Shown: positions 1 through 8,465 of the stretch, piece after piece
How positions within the stretch are numbered: position 1 is the stretch's first letter
Layout: each line of letters begins with the position of its first letter
Source of the DNA: a virus
IMG/VR virus record: IMGVR_UViG_3300039456_000032
Span: 1-21,453 of that record
Length of the DNA stretch: 21,453 nucleotides
Strand: one strand, 5' to 3'
The notes under the pieces: generated by a model
Told to the model about the DNA's origin: nothing
Databases searched by the model: none
Seen by the model: only the letters and a program-made list of their open reading frames with translations
Made by a program: the position numbers and the translations under genes

Positions 1-221
1 GCATCCTTAGCAGTGACAGTGACCTGATAGGCCAGTCGCGTGACTGCATCGGCACTGCTGGAGTTCGTCCATTGCAGCGTCACGTCCACATCGTCGGCAC
101 CATCCACATTGCAGGCTTGAACCTGCAAGATGTGACGCACCTTGCCAGCGGGCACGGCGAAAAGGTCAGCGGCAACGGTTGTCAGCGCTGCGCCGATCAC
201 GTCAGGGGTTGGGGTGGTCAT
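1..221 (-). CDS. Partial hypothetical phage tail-region protein (3' end cut by window edge)
   Basis: The frame opens at an ATG 3 bp after the stop of the upstream gene and runs open for 73 codons to the window edge, so the C-terminus is missing. The visible part starts MTTPTPDVIGAALTTVAADL and continues with alternating hydrophobic residues (KVRHILQVQACNVDG, then DVTLQWTNSS), which suggests a beta-rich fold. I do not recognise the family. Its position after the tape measure and two putative host-contact genes suggests a small virion or tail-tip accessory protein; that is inference from order only. Confidence 0.7.
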   Translation of the reverse strand, partial: MTTPTPDVIGAALTTVAADLFAVPAGKVRHILQVQACNVDGADDVDVTLQWTNSSSADAVTRLAYQVTVTAKD

Positions 222-224
222 CGA

Positions 225-662
225 TTAAACTCCAGTCCAGAGGGAATGCAGGCTCAGTTCGGCTGCAACTGCATCGGGGGATGTAAGGCCCACCCAGTTC
301 ACCTTGTCGGCGCTTGGATCAGTGGCCACATCGCTATGCGTGGTTTTGGCCCGGTAGGTCTGGAAATCGACATTCGACCAGACCTTAGCGCCAGCCTCGT
401 AGGCCGCGCTTGGAACGTGAGCCGAAGCCCCCGCCGAGACCTCGGCAGTGTTCGCCGCAGCCTGGGCGGCCTGCTTGGCGGTATCAGCAGCTTGGGCAGC
501 GCTGGTGACTTCCGCCACCTTTGCGCTGATCCAGGCAACCACCGCAGTTATTTCCCCCGCGAATGTCACCAGCCACGCAAGGAAGGCGTCCATGCGCTCA
601 GAGAAGAGCCCCTCACGGCGGTTTGGCGCGACAGGGGGCGGTGTAATATTCGGATCTGCCAT
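225..662 (-). CDS. Small tail-fibre-like protein with a CBM5/12-like C-terminal motif
   Basis: A 145-aa protein in three parts. Residues 1-35 are Pro-rich and then follow the pattern PPPVAPNRREGLFSERMDAF, an opening I associate with short phage tail-fibre or tail-tip proteins. Residues 36-82 are Ala-rich and helical, probably a coiled coil or trimerisation stalk. Residues about 88-126 carry a Y-x-G-x-V ... Y-x-A ... DPS ... W-V-x-L pattern resembling carbohydrate-binding CBM5/12 modules. The start codon shares one base with the upstream stop (TGATG), with a GGAGGG ribosome site inside the upstream gene, so the two are translationally coupled. A role in host surface contact is inference. Confidence 0.7.
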   Translation of the reverse strand: MADPNITPPPVAPNRREGLFSERMDAFLAWLVTFAGEITAVVAWISAKVAEVTSAAQAADTAKQAAQAAANTAEVSAGASAHVPSAAYEAGAKVWSNVDFQTYRAKTTHSDVATDPSADKVNWVGLTSPDAVAAELSLHSLWTGV

Positions 663-1573
663 CAGGTCATTCCCTCCACTTTCAGTCTCAATTCAGATTC
701 GATTGGGTCGCCGGTATCGATCGACCAGTCAGACAATTTGCCGTAGACAGTGACGCCGATTTGGTCGCTGTCTTCACCGCCAAAAACCACAACCGGCTTT
801 GCCCGGTTCTCCTCCAGGATAATGGCGATGCGCCGCCCCTGTTCAGTCGGCACTCTCGCCCGGTAATCGACCACCTTTGCGAAAGGGCGTTCAACAATGG
901 TCATATTGCCCCACTGATCCCGCTCTGCCGTTGAATAGTCCTCAATGCCAAAAGACGTGCCAAACAAGGCCTCGCCCATATCGTACTCACGCCCCAGAAC
1001 GATCTGACCAATTTTTGGCACCGCGTCTGGTGAGGTCAGCGAGATCTCATAAGTCGCCTGCGCATAGGGTGGGATCTCATTGAACACCGCTTCACTGCGT
1101 ACCCGATGCGGCTCAAAGCAATAGGTGAAGGCGTCAATGATAAAGCTGGTATCAACCAAGGAAATCGTCTCGGCATAGACCACCCCGTCATTTGGATCTG
1201 TCACCGTCAAAGTGATCTCTGTCCCTGCGAGGCCAAAACAGCTCACAGCGCTAACCGGCTGCTGCAAGTTGTTCAGACGATACACCATCGCCACGCCCGC
1301 CTGGCCCTCGGCCTGGTCCGTAATGAACCTATCAAAGGGACGCCACCGATTGGTGGCCCCAAGAACAATCCAATGCGCCCGCGTTACGTCACCCGCTGGA
1401 TCAACCCCTGCGCCTGCCTGAATGCACTCATAGCGCAAGTGATCGTGCATCACCTGATCGTTAATCTGATAGCCGGTGCCAATGTCCCAGGCGGGATGGT
1501 CATCCTCTGAAAGACTGGAATACGAAAGGTTCACCTCCCCGATCGGGAAGGCAACCGCAAGCCTCAGTGTCAT
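662..1573 (-). CDS. Phage tail protein with CBM5/12-like module, immediately after the tape measure
   Basis: A 303-aa protein. Residues 29-71 contain a WDIGTGYQINDQV ... YECIQAG ... DPAGD ... HWIVLG pattern similar to small carbohydrate-binding modules found in phage tail-tip and fibre proteins. The rest alternates charged and aliphatic residues with many beta-prone stretches and no transmembrane segment. The gene begins five bases after the tape measure stop and ends by sharing one base with the next start. In siphophages this position usually holds distal tail or baseplate proteins, so a tail-tip component with glycan affinity is the likely role. I do not recognise a more exact family. Confidence 0.7.
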   Translation of the reverse strand: MTLRLAVAFPIGEVNLSYSSLSEDDHPAWDIGTGYQINDQVMHDHLRYECIQAGAGVDPAGDVTRAHWIVLGATNRWRPFDRFITDQAEGQAGVAMVYRLNNLQQPVSAVSCFGLAGTEITLTVTDPNDGVVYAETISLVDTSFIIDAFTYCFEPHRVRSEAVFNEIPPYAQATYEISLTSPDAVPKIGQIVLGREYDMGEALFGTSFGIEDYSTAERDQWGNMTIVERPFAKVVDYRARVPTEQGRRIAIILEENRAKPVVVFGGEDSDQIGVTVYGKLSDWSIDTGDPIESELRLKVEGMT

Positions 1574-1578
1574 GTGAT

Positions 1579-4500
1579 TTATACCTCTTGCCGGGTTGGT
1601 GGCTGGCCCAGGATCTCACGTCCGCGCTCCAGCTTGGCGAGATCCGCAGTATGTTTTGCGACCTCAGAAAGAACCTTTCTGGTGCTGGCATCCATTGCAG
1701 AAACAGCCCCCAAAACCTCCTGCAGCACTGCCACAACACCGCGATTGTCCAGCATTGCCTTACTGTCAGAATTGCTAATCACGCGGGATGGTCCGGTGTT
1801 TTCCAACTCCCAACCCCTTTCCCCAACAACGCGCCACCCGCCCAGGTGTTCGCCACCCGAAGCGAAACCAGGAACAGCGCTCGCGTTGCGTAGGTTTTCC
1901 AGCAGGCGCTCCTGATAATCGAGCGCCCGCTGACGGTTTGCGTTGACTGCTGCGATTTGAGCCTGAAGTCCATCCGGACCATCAAAAGCCGCTCTGAAAG
2001 CATCATAGTTCGAACCAGAGCCATGCAATCTTGATGATGCGTCATACCTGATAGTTCCATCAGCGCGCTGCCGCAGAATGGCGTCCCCACCACCAAGAGT
2101 TAGAGAGACCCCAGTGCTGGCCTGAAGCTCCTCAATTTTTGAGATCAGTCCCGCCGCTTTAGCATCGCTATTTGCACCCCAATTATTATTGAACTTCTCA
2201 ACCTTCGCCTGCAGCTCGGACACCCGTGCCGCCGCCTGTGCTGCCGCTTCTGCCCTTGCTCGATCGGCTGAGATTTCCGCCTGCAAAGAGACAAGCGAAC
2301 CGCTCAAAGATTGCAGCCCAGAAGTCATGCTTTCGATATGCCCCGACAGAGTATCGATCGGCGTTCCAACTGCATCCTGCATGCTGGCCGCAAAGGTGCC
2401 GCGCGGGTCAAATTCAAACGACCCTCCCAACATCAGCCGCCCCCTGGTCACCCCAGAAATTGCTTCAAAGAAACCACGCTGCTCATCGTTAAGGCCTGAC
2501 AGATCAACTCGCCCATCCATGACCCGCTCAAACCGCGTATTGATCCCCCGCAGGGCAATCAGATCATCCTCTGACAGATCACCCTGCGCACTGATTTCAA
2601 CAACGCGCTCTGCATTGGTCACCGCTTCAGCCAGCAATTCGCGCTGGCGATCGGTCAACTGATCACCGAAATGAGCCTCAATTGCCAAGGCCCGCGTTCC
2701 GTTAGTCAGAGACTGCAGCAAAAGCTCTTGCGTGACCTCTGGCAAATCGGAATTCACCGTTGCATCCATGCCCACCAGTAGCCCCCGCTGAGAGGCCAGC
2801 AGCTCGCGAATTTCACGAGGTCCAAGATCACCGGAAACCGAAAGATCCAAAGAGGCAGAATAGCTACTCGCGCCACCAGCAACAATTGCGCGAACTTCAT
2901 CCGAGACCCCAGCGTCCAGAGAAGCCCCCAAGGCATCCCCCAAGGCATCGATCCCGGCCATAGCCTGGCGCATAGACCTGTCATTCAGATCAGACCCCAG
3001 CACCAGATTAACCGATCGGGTCAGATCGCCATTCTCAGCCAGAACCACCGACAACAGATCAGGATCAAGCCCCGCCGCCGCTGCCAGCTCGACATTGCGC
3101 ACCAGGTCGGAGCTGGCCCCAATCGCCATTTCAAGAACACGATCGGGCACCCCGTCCAAATCCGTCAACAGCGTGATTGTGCGCGTATGCTGGCTTGTGG
3201 TTTGCAGCGCCAACCAACGCATTTCAGGGGTCAGCCCATCAGTGCTGAGAACGAATTCAATTGCCGCTTGCAGCGCATCCCGACTGCCTTCGATCAGCTC
3301 CTGAAGCTCAGGCGATAGGCTGGAAAGGTCTAGATCATCCACAGATAGGGTGATGCCATTGCGCAGAAAATCTAGGCTCAAATCTGACCCTTCGATTGCT
3401 CCCTGAAGCGCAAGCAACCGAGATTCAAAGGCAGCGATTACTGTCTCATCAATCGTTTCTGCGTTCTGCAGGTAGCTGGCCAGCTCTTCCAAAACGGCCA
3501 ACTGATCACGGGCCAAACTCTCCAGCACTGTATCTGCCGCGCCCTCAACATCCGTGAAGCCAGCCAGCCTGTCAGCCTCTGCACCAACTTGCGCAGCGAT
3601 CCTCTGGGCATCCACCAAAGATCCCGCCTGCGAGGTCGCCAGCGATAGATATCGATTAGCGACACCGCCGAAGGCTTTGGCTGCATCAACATCCCCCTCG
3701 CGAGCCGCCGCGCTCAATCGGTTCATTTCGGCCCGCGCCGCAGCCATCTGGGCACCAGCCCCCTGCAAGGAGGTCGTGCCATAGGCCAGATCTTTTTGCA
3801 GATTCCGCAAACTCACACCCGCGCGAAACCAATCTTGCGCCGCCCGCGCCGCGTCAGAGGCCGTGTCGCGCGCTTGCGTCATCAGGCTGGCCACCTCGCC
3901 ATTGACCCCGGCCACGCTCGCTGTCACCGCTGCACTCAGGCCCTGCACTGCAGGCAGTGCCTCATTCATCGCCCCGCTCATCTGGATCAATTCCGCATAG
4001 AGCGAGCGGCCCGCCTCAGAGCTGAGATCGATCGCCTCAACCATAGCGCGGAACCCTTCGCGGCTCTGCGGCATCACAAGATTTAGCTCTGCAAACCGCT
4101 CTGACAGACCGCGCAGCGTGGCCTCTTGCCGTTCCGCATCAGTGAAAAATGCGCCCCAATAGGCTAGCACCGAGGTATTGAAGGCCTGAACTCCGCCAAA
4201 CTGATCAACCAAGTGCGAGGCCGCATCGCCGCCCAGGATCGACGCCTCAAAGGCAGAGCGGCCCAGAAGGTCAAAAGCCTCATTCGTGGTCTCCAGCCCA
4301 GTTGCAAGCCGGGTCAATGTATCCGATGCAGTTTCCCCGGCGCGGGCAACATCCTGCTCGCCCAGGATCAGCTCCGCCATTGCGGCAGATGTTTGCTCCA
4401 ACTGCTCAGCAAGAGCCGCCTGGATATCCTCCTGGCTTTTGCCATTGGTCCAGAGGGTGAAGCCTGCGCCTTCGAATTTGTCGATGGCATCAGAATTGAG

Positions 4501-7260
4501 ATCCAGCACATTGGCCATATCATGCAGGCCAGCAGTGATGCCCGCCATGCTTTGATCAAGAGCCAGCTCAAACTCAGCTTCCAGCGGCTTGTAATTGGTC
4601 CTATTGGACCGCAGAAAACCACCTTTGTAGAAATCAATCTGTGAGCCATTGAATCCATCAGCATCAAAGTTGCCCCGAATACCGGAACCGGCATATTTAC
4701 GGCTCAGACCTTTGGCCAGCAGAGCAATGCCACCCAGGACGATGCCGACAGCAGGCAGGGCTGCCCCGATGGCACCCAGGCCACTGGAAGCCCCAGAGAC
4801 CAGCCCACCGAGGTTGGCAAAGCTGGACCCCAGTCCGCCACCGGAAAACACCCCAGCCAAACCAGATCCAATGCCAGAAGCTATCCCGCCGCCGCCCGCC
4901 AGGTTCAGTGCAGAGCCAATCAACCCGAGGCCGCCCCCACCGCCACCACCAGACAATGACAGGCCTGCAGATCCGCCACCACCAAGCAATTGATCAAGCC
5001 CAAGCGTTTCCGTAACCGAAGCCACCACCGGCAGCACAATCTTGGTATGGGCAAACTGGTAGGCAATATCGCGCAACATGCCCTGGATCGTATCCGACAG
5101 GCTGCCACCCTCAAACGCCGTGCGCGTGATCTGCTCAGACCAGCGCTCCTGCTGATCCCTAACCCGCTCCATTGCGGCATCAACCCGGTCTAGCTCGATG
5201 ATCTCATTTGCCAGACCTTCAATCTGCGCTTTGCTGAGGCCAAGCCCCTCTTTGCCCAGCTTTTGCTGAACAGAGCGAATTGCCTCCAGCTTTTTCCGCT
5301 GATCATCCGTGAGACCAAGCATCGAACGGCGCGCGGCAATCTCCTTCTGCAATTGTGCCAGCGCACTTTTGGCGGCTGCACCCCCAGCGGAACTGACCTT
5401 ATTCAACGCTGAAAGGCGGCTCCTGTATTCCTCATTCAGAAGTTGCTCCTGCTCATAAAGCTGGACCTGCTGACTAATACTTTCCTGCACGAATGCCCGC
5501 TGCCCATCCTGCATCTCAGAAAGTGCTGGGAGACTTGCTTCTAGCTGCGCCCGATACTTGGCGACATTAGCCGTTAACTCACTGCCACCACCCGCAAGGG
5601 CCGCAATTCCGGCCTTGATCCCCGCGATATTTGCCTGTGCGCCGGCCAACGCCCCAGGCAGGCCTGACAGGTAGCTTTTCAGAGTTGCCGCTTGCCCTGC
5701 AGCCACGCCAAGCCCCTGGGCGAGCTGGCCTGCCGCCACAGTGCCGCGATCGGTTAGGGTGACATTTTCAGCGGTAATCCCGTTCAGCTCATTCAAACGG
5801 CGCTGCAGATCTGCAATATTGGCATCGATCTGCTTTCGATTTGCCGCCTCTTCCTCGGTCAGGACATTGCCAGCCTGCACAAGTTTGAGCATTTCGGCCT
5901 GTTTCAGAAGCAGCCGCACAACATTGCGCTCCGCAGCCTCATAGCCCGCAGCCATGAGCGCCGGCATTTCCACCAGGTCTTTATCACTGGGCTTTGCCAG
6001 CTCATCCAATCCGGCCTTTGCGGCCTGCAGCTCAACCAGCAGATCGCCATAGCCCAGTGCCGCCAAAACCGCTTCGCGCCGCTCCGCTTGAAGCTGCTCG
6101 ATCACAGCGCGGCGCGCGTCCGCCTCTGCCATTTTGGCTTCAATGGTGGCCAGCGTGACCGGCCCGCCCTTGCGCAGGGCATCGGCCAGCCGCGCAGTCG
6201 CGTGGATCTGATCGCCCATCGCAATGGTCACGTTATCCATCGCAATCTCATGCGCTTCAGCAAAGGCCTTAGCATCAGAGTTGCCCCCGGCAAGGGCAGT
6301 GCTGGCGACAGCCAGAGCGGTGAAGCCTGCGACCACCAGGCCAACAGGAGACGCCAGTGCAACCATTGCACCGACCAGCGGCGCTGACAGCTTCAGAACC
6401 AAGCCCAGCCCAATGGCCACCGGCCCCAGGGTCGCGGTCAGGGCGGCACCTTTGGCGATCAGGGCTTTGGCCCCATCGCTCAAGTTGTTGAACCACTCAG
6501 CAGCCCCCGCCGCTTTGTCGCTCAGATCCTCCAGGAATGGTGCCAGCGCCACGGTCAACTGATTGGCGACACCGCGCCCCACAAGCCCCATGCGCGAAAT
6601 CGCATCATTGGTGCGCTCAATTTGATCAGCATCCACCTCAGAGACCGCCACGCCAAATCGCGTCACATCTTCAGAGGCCACGCGCAGCGCGCTGCTATCG
6701 ATCCGGGTAAAGATCAAACCGGCGCGACTGCCAAACAACTCAGAGGCCACCGCTGCGCGCTCTGCGACCGGCACATATTGAGCGATCGCACTCTGGATTT
6801 TGGCCATCCGCTCATCAAGGGGAAGGCGCTGCAGCTCAGATGCACTCAGGTGCAATTGCTCCAGCGCCTTTACTGCTGGCCCTGCACCACCCGCCGCCTG
6901 ACTCAGACGCTTGGTGAGCTGGATGGTCGCCTGCTCAACCTCACCGATCGACACGCCAGACAGATCCGCCGCGCGCTGTAGCACCTGCATCGATTGCACA
7001 GAGGTGCCCAGCGATTGCGCCATTTTAGCTTGTGCGTCTACAATTTTGAGACTGGACTTGACAGCCACCACAGCAGCACCAGCCATCGGCAAGGTGAGAC
7101 CAGCCGACAGCCTACGACCCTGCCGAGAAACCGTATCGCCCAGACGCACCATGCGCCGCTCCACGTTGCCCATGGCGGCAATGCCGCGCTTCGCACCGCT
7201 CTCAAAGGCGGCAGATTCCAGAGACAACAGCCCGCGCAGGGAGCCGATAATAGCGCTCAT
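1579..7260 (-). CDS. Tail tape measure protein
   Basis: A 1893-aa protein, the longest in the window. The N-terminal 200 residues look like a typical tape measure head, including FGSRAGLIF near residues 176-184. A strongly hydrophobic stretch lies at about 272-325, helical coiled-coil-like sequence at about 370-710, a Gly-rich hydrophobic block at about 757-860, then a GSGIRGNFDADGF ... YKGGF segment. Residues 1303-1620 form degenerate tandem repeats. The C-terminus has GGWRVVGERGWELENTGPSR (about 1807-1826), a motif common at tape measure ends. Tape measure proteins set tail length during assembly and are threaded inside the tube. At roughly 0.15 nm per residue the whole chain would correspond to about 280 nm, long for a siphophage; part may be processed or not extended. 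It follows the tail chaperone genes, as expected. Confidence 0.95.
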   Translation of the reverse strand: MSAIIGSLRGLLSLESAAFESGAKRGIAAMGNVERRMVRLGDTVSRQGRRLSAGLTLPMAGAAVVAVKSSLKIVDAQAKMAQSLGTSVQSMQVLQRAADLSGVSIGEVEQATIQLTKRLSQAAGGAGPAVKALEQLHLSASELQRLPLDERMAKIQSAIAQYVPVAERAAVASELFGSRAGLIFTRIDSSALRVASEDVTRFGVAVSEVDADQIERTNDAISRMGLVGRGVANQLTVALAPFLEDLSDKAAGAAEWFNNLSDGAKALIAKGAALTATLGPVAIGLGLVLKLSAPLVGAMVALASPVGLVVAGFTALAVASTALAGGNSDAKAFAEAHEIAMDNVTIAMGDQIHATARLADALRKGGPVTLATIEAKMAEADARRAVIEQLQAERREAVLAALGYGDLLVELQAAKAGLDELAKPSDKDLVEMPALMAAGYEAAERNVVRLLLKQAEMLKLVQAGNVLTEEEAANRKQIDANIADLQRRLNELNGITAENVTLTDRGTVAAGQLAQGLGVAAGQAATLKSYLSGLPGALAGAQANIAGIKAGIAALAGGGSELTANVAKYRAQLEASLPALSEMQDGQRAFVQESISQQVQLYEQEQLLNEEYRSRLSALNKVSSAGGAAAKSALAQLQKEIAARRSMLGLTDDQRKKLEAIRSVQQKLGKEGLGLSKAQIEGLANEIIELDRVDAAMERVRDQQERWSEQITRTAFEGGSLSDTIQGMLRDIAYQFAHTKIVLPVVASVTETLGLDQLLGGGGSAGLSLSGGGGGGGLGLIGSALNLAGGGGIASGIGSGLAGVFSGGGLGSSFANLGGLVSGASSGLGAIGAALPAVGIVLGGIALLAKGLSRKYAGSGIRGNFDADGFNGSQIDFYKGGFLRSNRTNYKPLEAEFELALDQSMAGITAGLHDMANVLDLNSDAIDKFEGAGFTLWTNGKSQEDIQAALAEQLEQTSAAMAELILGEQDVARAGETASDTLTRLATGLETTNEAFDLLGRSAFEASILGGDAASHLVDQFGGVQAFNTSVLAYWGAFFTDAERQEATLRGLSERFAELNLVMPQSREGFRAMVEAIDLSSEAGRSLYAELIQMSGAMNEALPAVQGLSAAVTASVAGVNGEVASLMTQARDTASDAARAAQDWFRAGVSLRNLQKDLAYGTTSLQGAGAQMAAARAEMNRLSAAAREGDVDAAKAFGGVANRYLSLATSQAGSLVDAQRIAAQVGAEADRLAGFTDVEGAADTVLESLARDQLAVLEELASYLQNAETIDETVIAAFESRLLALQGAIEGSDLSLDFLRNGITLSVDDLDLSSLSPELQELIEGSRDALQAAIEFVLSTDGLTPEMRWLALQTTSQHTRTITLLTDLDGVPDRVLEMAIGASSDLVRNVELAAAAGLDPDLLSVVLAENGDLTRSVNLVLGSDLNDRSMRQAMAGIDALGDALGASLDAGVSDEVRAIVAGGASSYSASLDLSVSGDLGPREIRELLASQRGLLVGMDATVNSDLPEVTQELLLQSLTNGTRALAIEAHFGDQLTDRQRELLAEAVTNAERVVEISAQGDLSEDDLIALRGINTRFERVMDGRVDLSGLNDEQRGFFEAISGVTRGRLMLGGSFEFDPRGTFAASMQDAVGTPIDTLSGHIESMTSGLQSLSGSLVSLQAEISADRARAEAAAQAAARVSELQAKVEKFNNNWGANSDAKAAGLISKIEELQASTGVSLTLGGGDAILRQRADGTIRYDASSRLHGSGSNYDAFRAAFDGPDGLQAQIAAVNANRQRALDYQERLLENLRNASAVPGFASGGEHLGGWRVVGERGWELENTGPSRVISNSDSKAMLDNRGVVAVLQEVLGAVSAMDASTRKVLSEVAKHTADLAKLERGREILGQPPTRQEV
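2401..3354 (-). repeat. Degenerate 27-28-residue tandem repeats inside the tape measure gene
   Basis: Codons 1303-1620 of the tape measure gene encode about 11 consecutive units. Each begins with a Gly/Ser-Asp-Leu-like turn followed by a Ser/Thr/Asn/Pro-rich helix cap, then an amphipathic helix, then a Thr-Arg-x-Val/Leu-x-Leu strand-like end. Examples of unit starts are TDGLTPEMR, AGLDPDLL, GDLGPREIRELL, GDQLTDRQRELL and GDLSEDDL. The inner units are 27 or 28 residues; the first and last appear longer (37 and 34). The units are diverged at DNA level, so this is an old expansion rather than a recent slippage array. Confidence 0.75.
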
Positions 7261-7268
7261 ATTCTCAC

Positions 7269-7601
7269 CTATTTGGATTGGAAGGATTGGTTTAGAAGGT
7301 ACTGGTGCAGCCGCGAATGATCGGCCTTTTTCTCACCAGATCCACGCTTCTGTTCAGCCTTTGCTTTGGTGAAGTCCGGCATTTTGTTTGGGCTGTGGTA
7401 GGCAAACTTGACCAGTATTCCCAACTCTTGATTAAGCACCCGATGCGCCTTGAACTCTTCGTTTTTGGCTTTGATCTTACCGGATGTAATCAGGTGATAT
7501 TCCCGCAAGGAAACGTCCCAAAAGTCGTCGTGGTGCAGGTCAAACCCGCACCACGTCTCCAACAGGGCTTGCCAGTTTAGGGGCTTGCGGGGGTCTCTGT
7601 C
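7269..7601 (-). CDS. Tail assembly chaperone, T part of a G-T frameshift fusion
   Basis: This frame encodes DPRKPLNWQALLETWCGF followed by DDFWDVSLREYHL, a pattern typical of the second half of siphophage tail assembly chaperones. The only near-start is a TTG at 7562 with no Shine-Dalgarno sequence, which would remove conserved-looking residues. The frame is open back past the GGGAAAG heptamer in the preceding chaperone gene and lies in its -1 frame. I therefore read it as expressed by -1 frameshifting: 120 residues of the upstream protein plus 110 residues from here give a 230-aa fusion. In lambda the equivalent gpGT recruits tail tube protein and binds the tape measure. The next gene here is the tape measure, as in lambda. 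Confidence 0.8.
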   Translation of the reverse strand, partial: DRDPRKPLNWQALLETWCGFDLHHDDFWDVSLREYHLITSGKIKAKNEEFKAHRVLNQELGILVKFAYHSPNKMPDFTKAKAEQKRGSGEKKADHSRLHQYLLNQSFQSK

Positions 7602-7960
7602 TTTCCCGCACTGGCTTCGCCAGCCTCTTCATCGGTCTCGCCAGCCTCGCCGCTAGCCGGGGCCAGCTCAGGAAAGGCACAGCCAACCGCATCGGACAAC
7701 AGTGGCATCAGTTCACGATAGCCGCCCGCCGCATCGATCAGCTCATAGGCCGCATCAAGCTCGATGCCTTTGCCATCGTCCAGGCCAGCAGCCAGGACAG
7801 AGGCCACCAATGTGACGCCGCCTGCCCCGGTCAAGATCTGCTCCAGCAGCTCATTGAAGGGCTTGCCGCCCTGCTCCGCTTCCAGGCGCACCAGGGCGCG
7901 CGTGGACAGTTTCAGTTTCAGGGTTTTCTTTCCCACCTTATGGGTCGCTGAACTGATCAT
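7577..7960 (-). CDS. Tail assembly chaperone, G-like product
   Basis: A 127-aa protein. Residues 1-95 form a compact domain (KTLKLKLSTRALVRLEAEQG ... ELLEQIL ... LVASVLAAGL ... YRELMPLLSDAV) resembling tail assembly chaperones of siphophages and gene transfer agents. After that comes a Glu/Ala/Gly-rich linker carrying the slippery heptamer. The start overlaps the tail tube stop by 4 bp (ATGA). Such chaperones coat the tape measure and are absent from the finished virion. Most ribosomes would make this short form; a minority would shift frame and make the long form. Confidence 0.85.
   Translation of the reverse strand: MISSATHKVGKKTLKLKLSTRALVRLEAEQGGKPFNELLEQILTGAGGVTLVASVLAAGLDDGKGIELDAAYELIDAAGGYRELMPLLSDAVGCAFPELAPASGEAGETDEEAGEASAGKTETPASP
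7601..7607 (-). promoter_or_regulatory. Programmed -1 ribosomal frameshift site GGGAAAG
   Basis: On the minus strand the chaperone gene reads GCG GGA AAG ACA near its end, i.e. the heptamer G GGA AAG in the zero frame. This is the same slippery sequence used by lambda gene G. Slipping back one base gives GGG AAA GAC and continues into the downstream chaperone frame with no stop until 7269. The zero frame stops seven codons after the heptamer. Confidence 0.8.
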
Positions 7961-8415
7961 ACGATAGCCGTCCCAGCAGTGAAGGTCACAGCGCCGCTGG
8001 ACTTCAGTTTCAGGGCAAAGACAAAATCGCCATCCACATCCTGCTCGCCGCCATTCGACACCTGGACGATTGCGCTATATTCAAACGCATCACCGGTCGT
8101 TTGGGTCGCAGGGTTTACAGGGAACGTGGCACGGAACATGGGCGGCGCTTCATCCGGCAGAGCTTCCATCGCCTTGGCCGCCACAAAAGCCTCAGTCGTG
8201 TAGAGGCAATTGATCGTGGTATCTGAAGCATCGATCATGCCACGCCCGTAGCGCTTGCGCCGATCGGTGACATTCAAAGTTGTGCGATCGCGCCAGTCCG
8301 CCTCATCTTCGGGAATGACGACATTCTTCGCCTCTGGCACCTCGGCCCAAGTGGTACCTGCATCCAGAGAGTATTCCAGCGTAATTTCGTCCACACCGAC
8401 TTTCATTCCGGCCAT
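7957..8415 (-). CDS. Major tail tube protein
   Basis: A 152-aa protein with the features of a siphophage tail tube subunit: VDEITLEYSLDAGTTWAEVP at the N-terminus, a central region rich in Thr and Asp, and a C-terminal beta section (FEYSAIVQVSNGGEQDVDGD, then FALKLKSSGAVTFTAG) common in lambda gpV/HK97-type tube proteins. It assembles as stacked hexameric rings around the tape measure. It sits between the tail terminator and the chaperones, the usual place. A ribosome site AAAGGA lies upstream of the ATG. A small GC hairpin precedes the gene. Confidence 0.88.
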   Translation of the reverse strand: MAGMKVGVDEITLEYSLDAGTTWAEVPEAKNVVIPEDEADWRDRTTLNVTDRRKRYGRGMIDASDTTINCLYTTEAFVAAKAMEALPDEAPPMFRATFPVNPATQTTGDAFEYSAIVQVSNGGEQDVDGDFVFALKLKSSGAVTFTAGTAIV

Positions 8416-8445
8416 GAGACAATCCTTTCAGTTTGTTTAGAATTC

Positions 8446-8459
8446 GCCGGTCACCCGGC
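8446..8459 (-). other. Short stem-loop in the leader of the tail tube gene
   Basis: On the minus strand GCCGG-GTGA-CCGGC forms a perfect 5-bp GC stem closed by a GTGA (GNRA-class) loop. It lies in the 50-bp gap between the tail terminator and tail tube genes, one of the few real gaps in the late operon. No T-tract follows, so it is unlikely to be a terminator; an mRNA processing or stability element is possible. Confidence 0.45.
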
Positions 8460-8465
8460 CAGGGG

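Noticed and set aside
2189-2662. Several plus-strand frames of 100-270 codons across the late region, for example at 2189-2662 and 14291-15097
   Set aside because: They are antisense to well-supported structural genes, have no domain-like sequence and no consistent ribosome sites.
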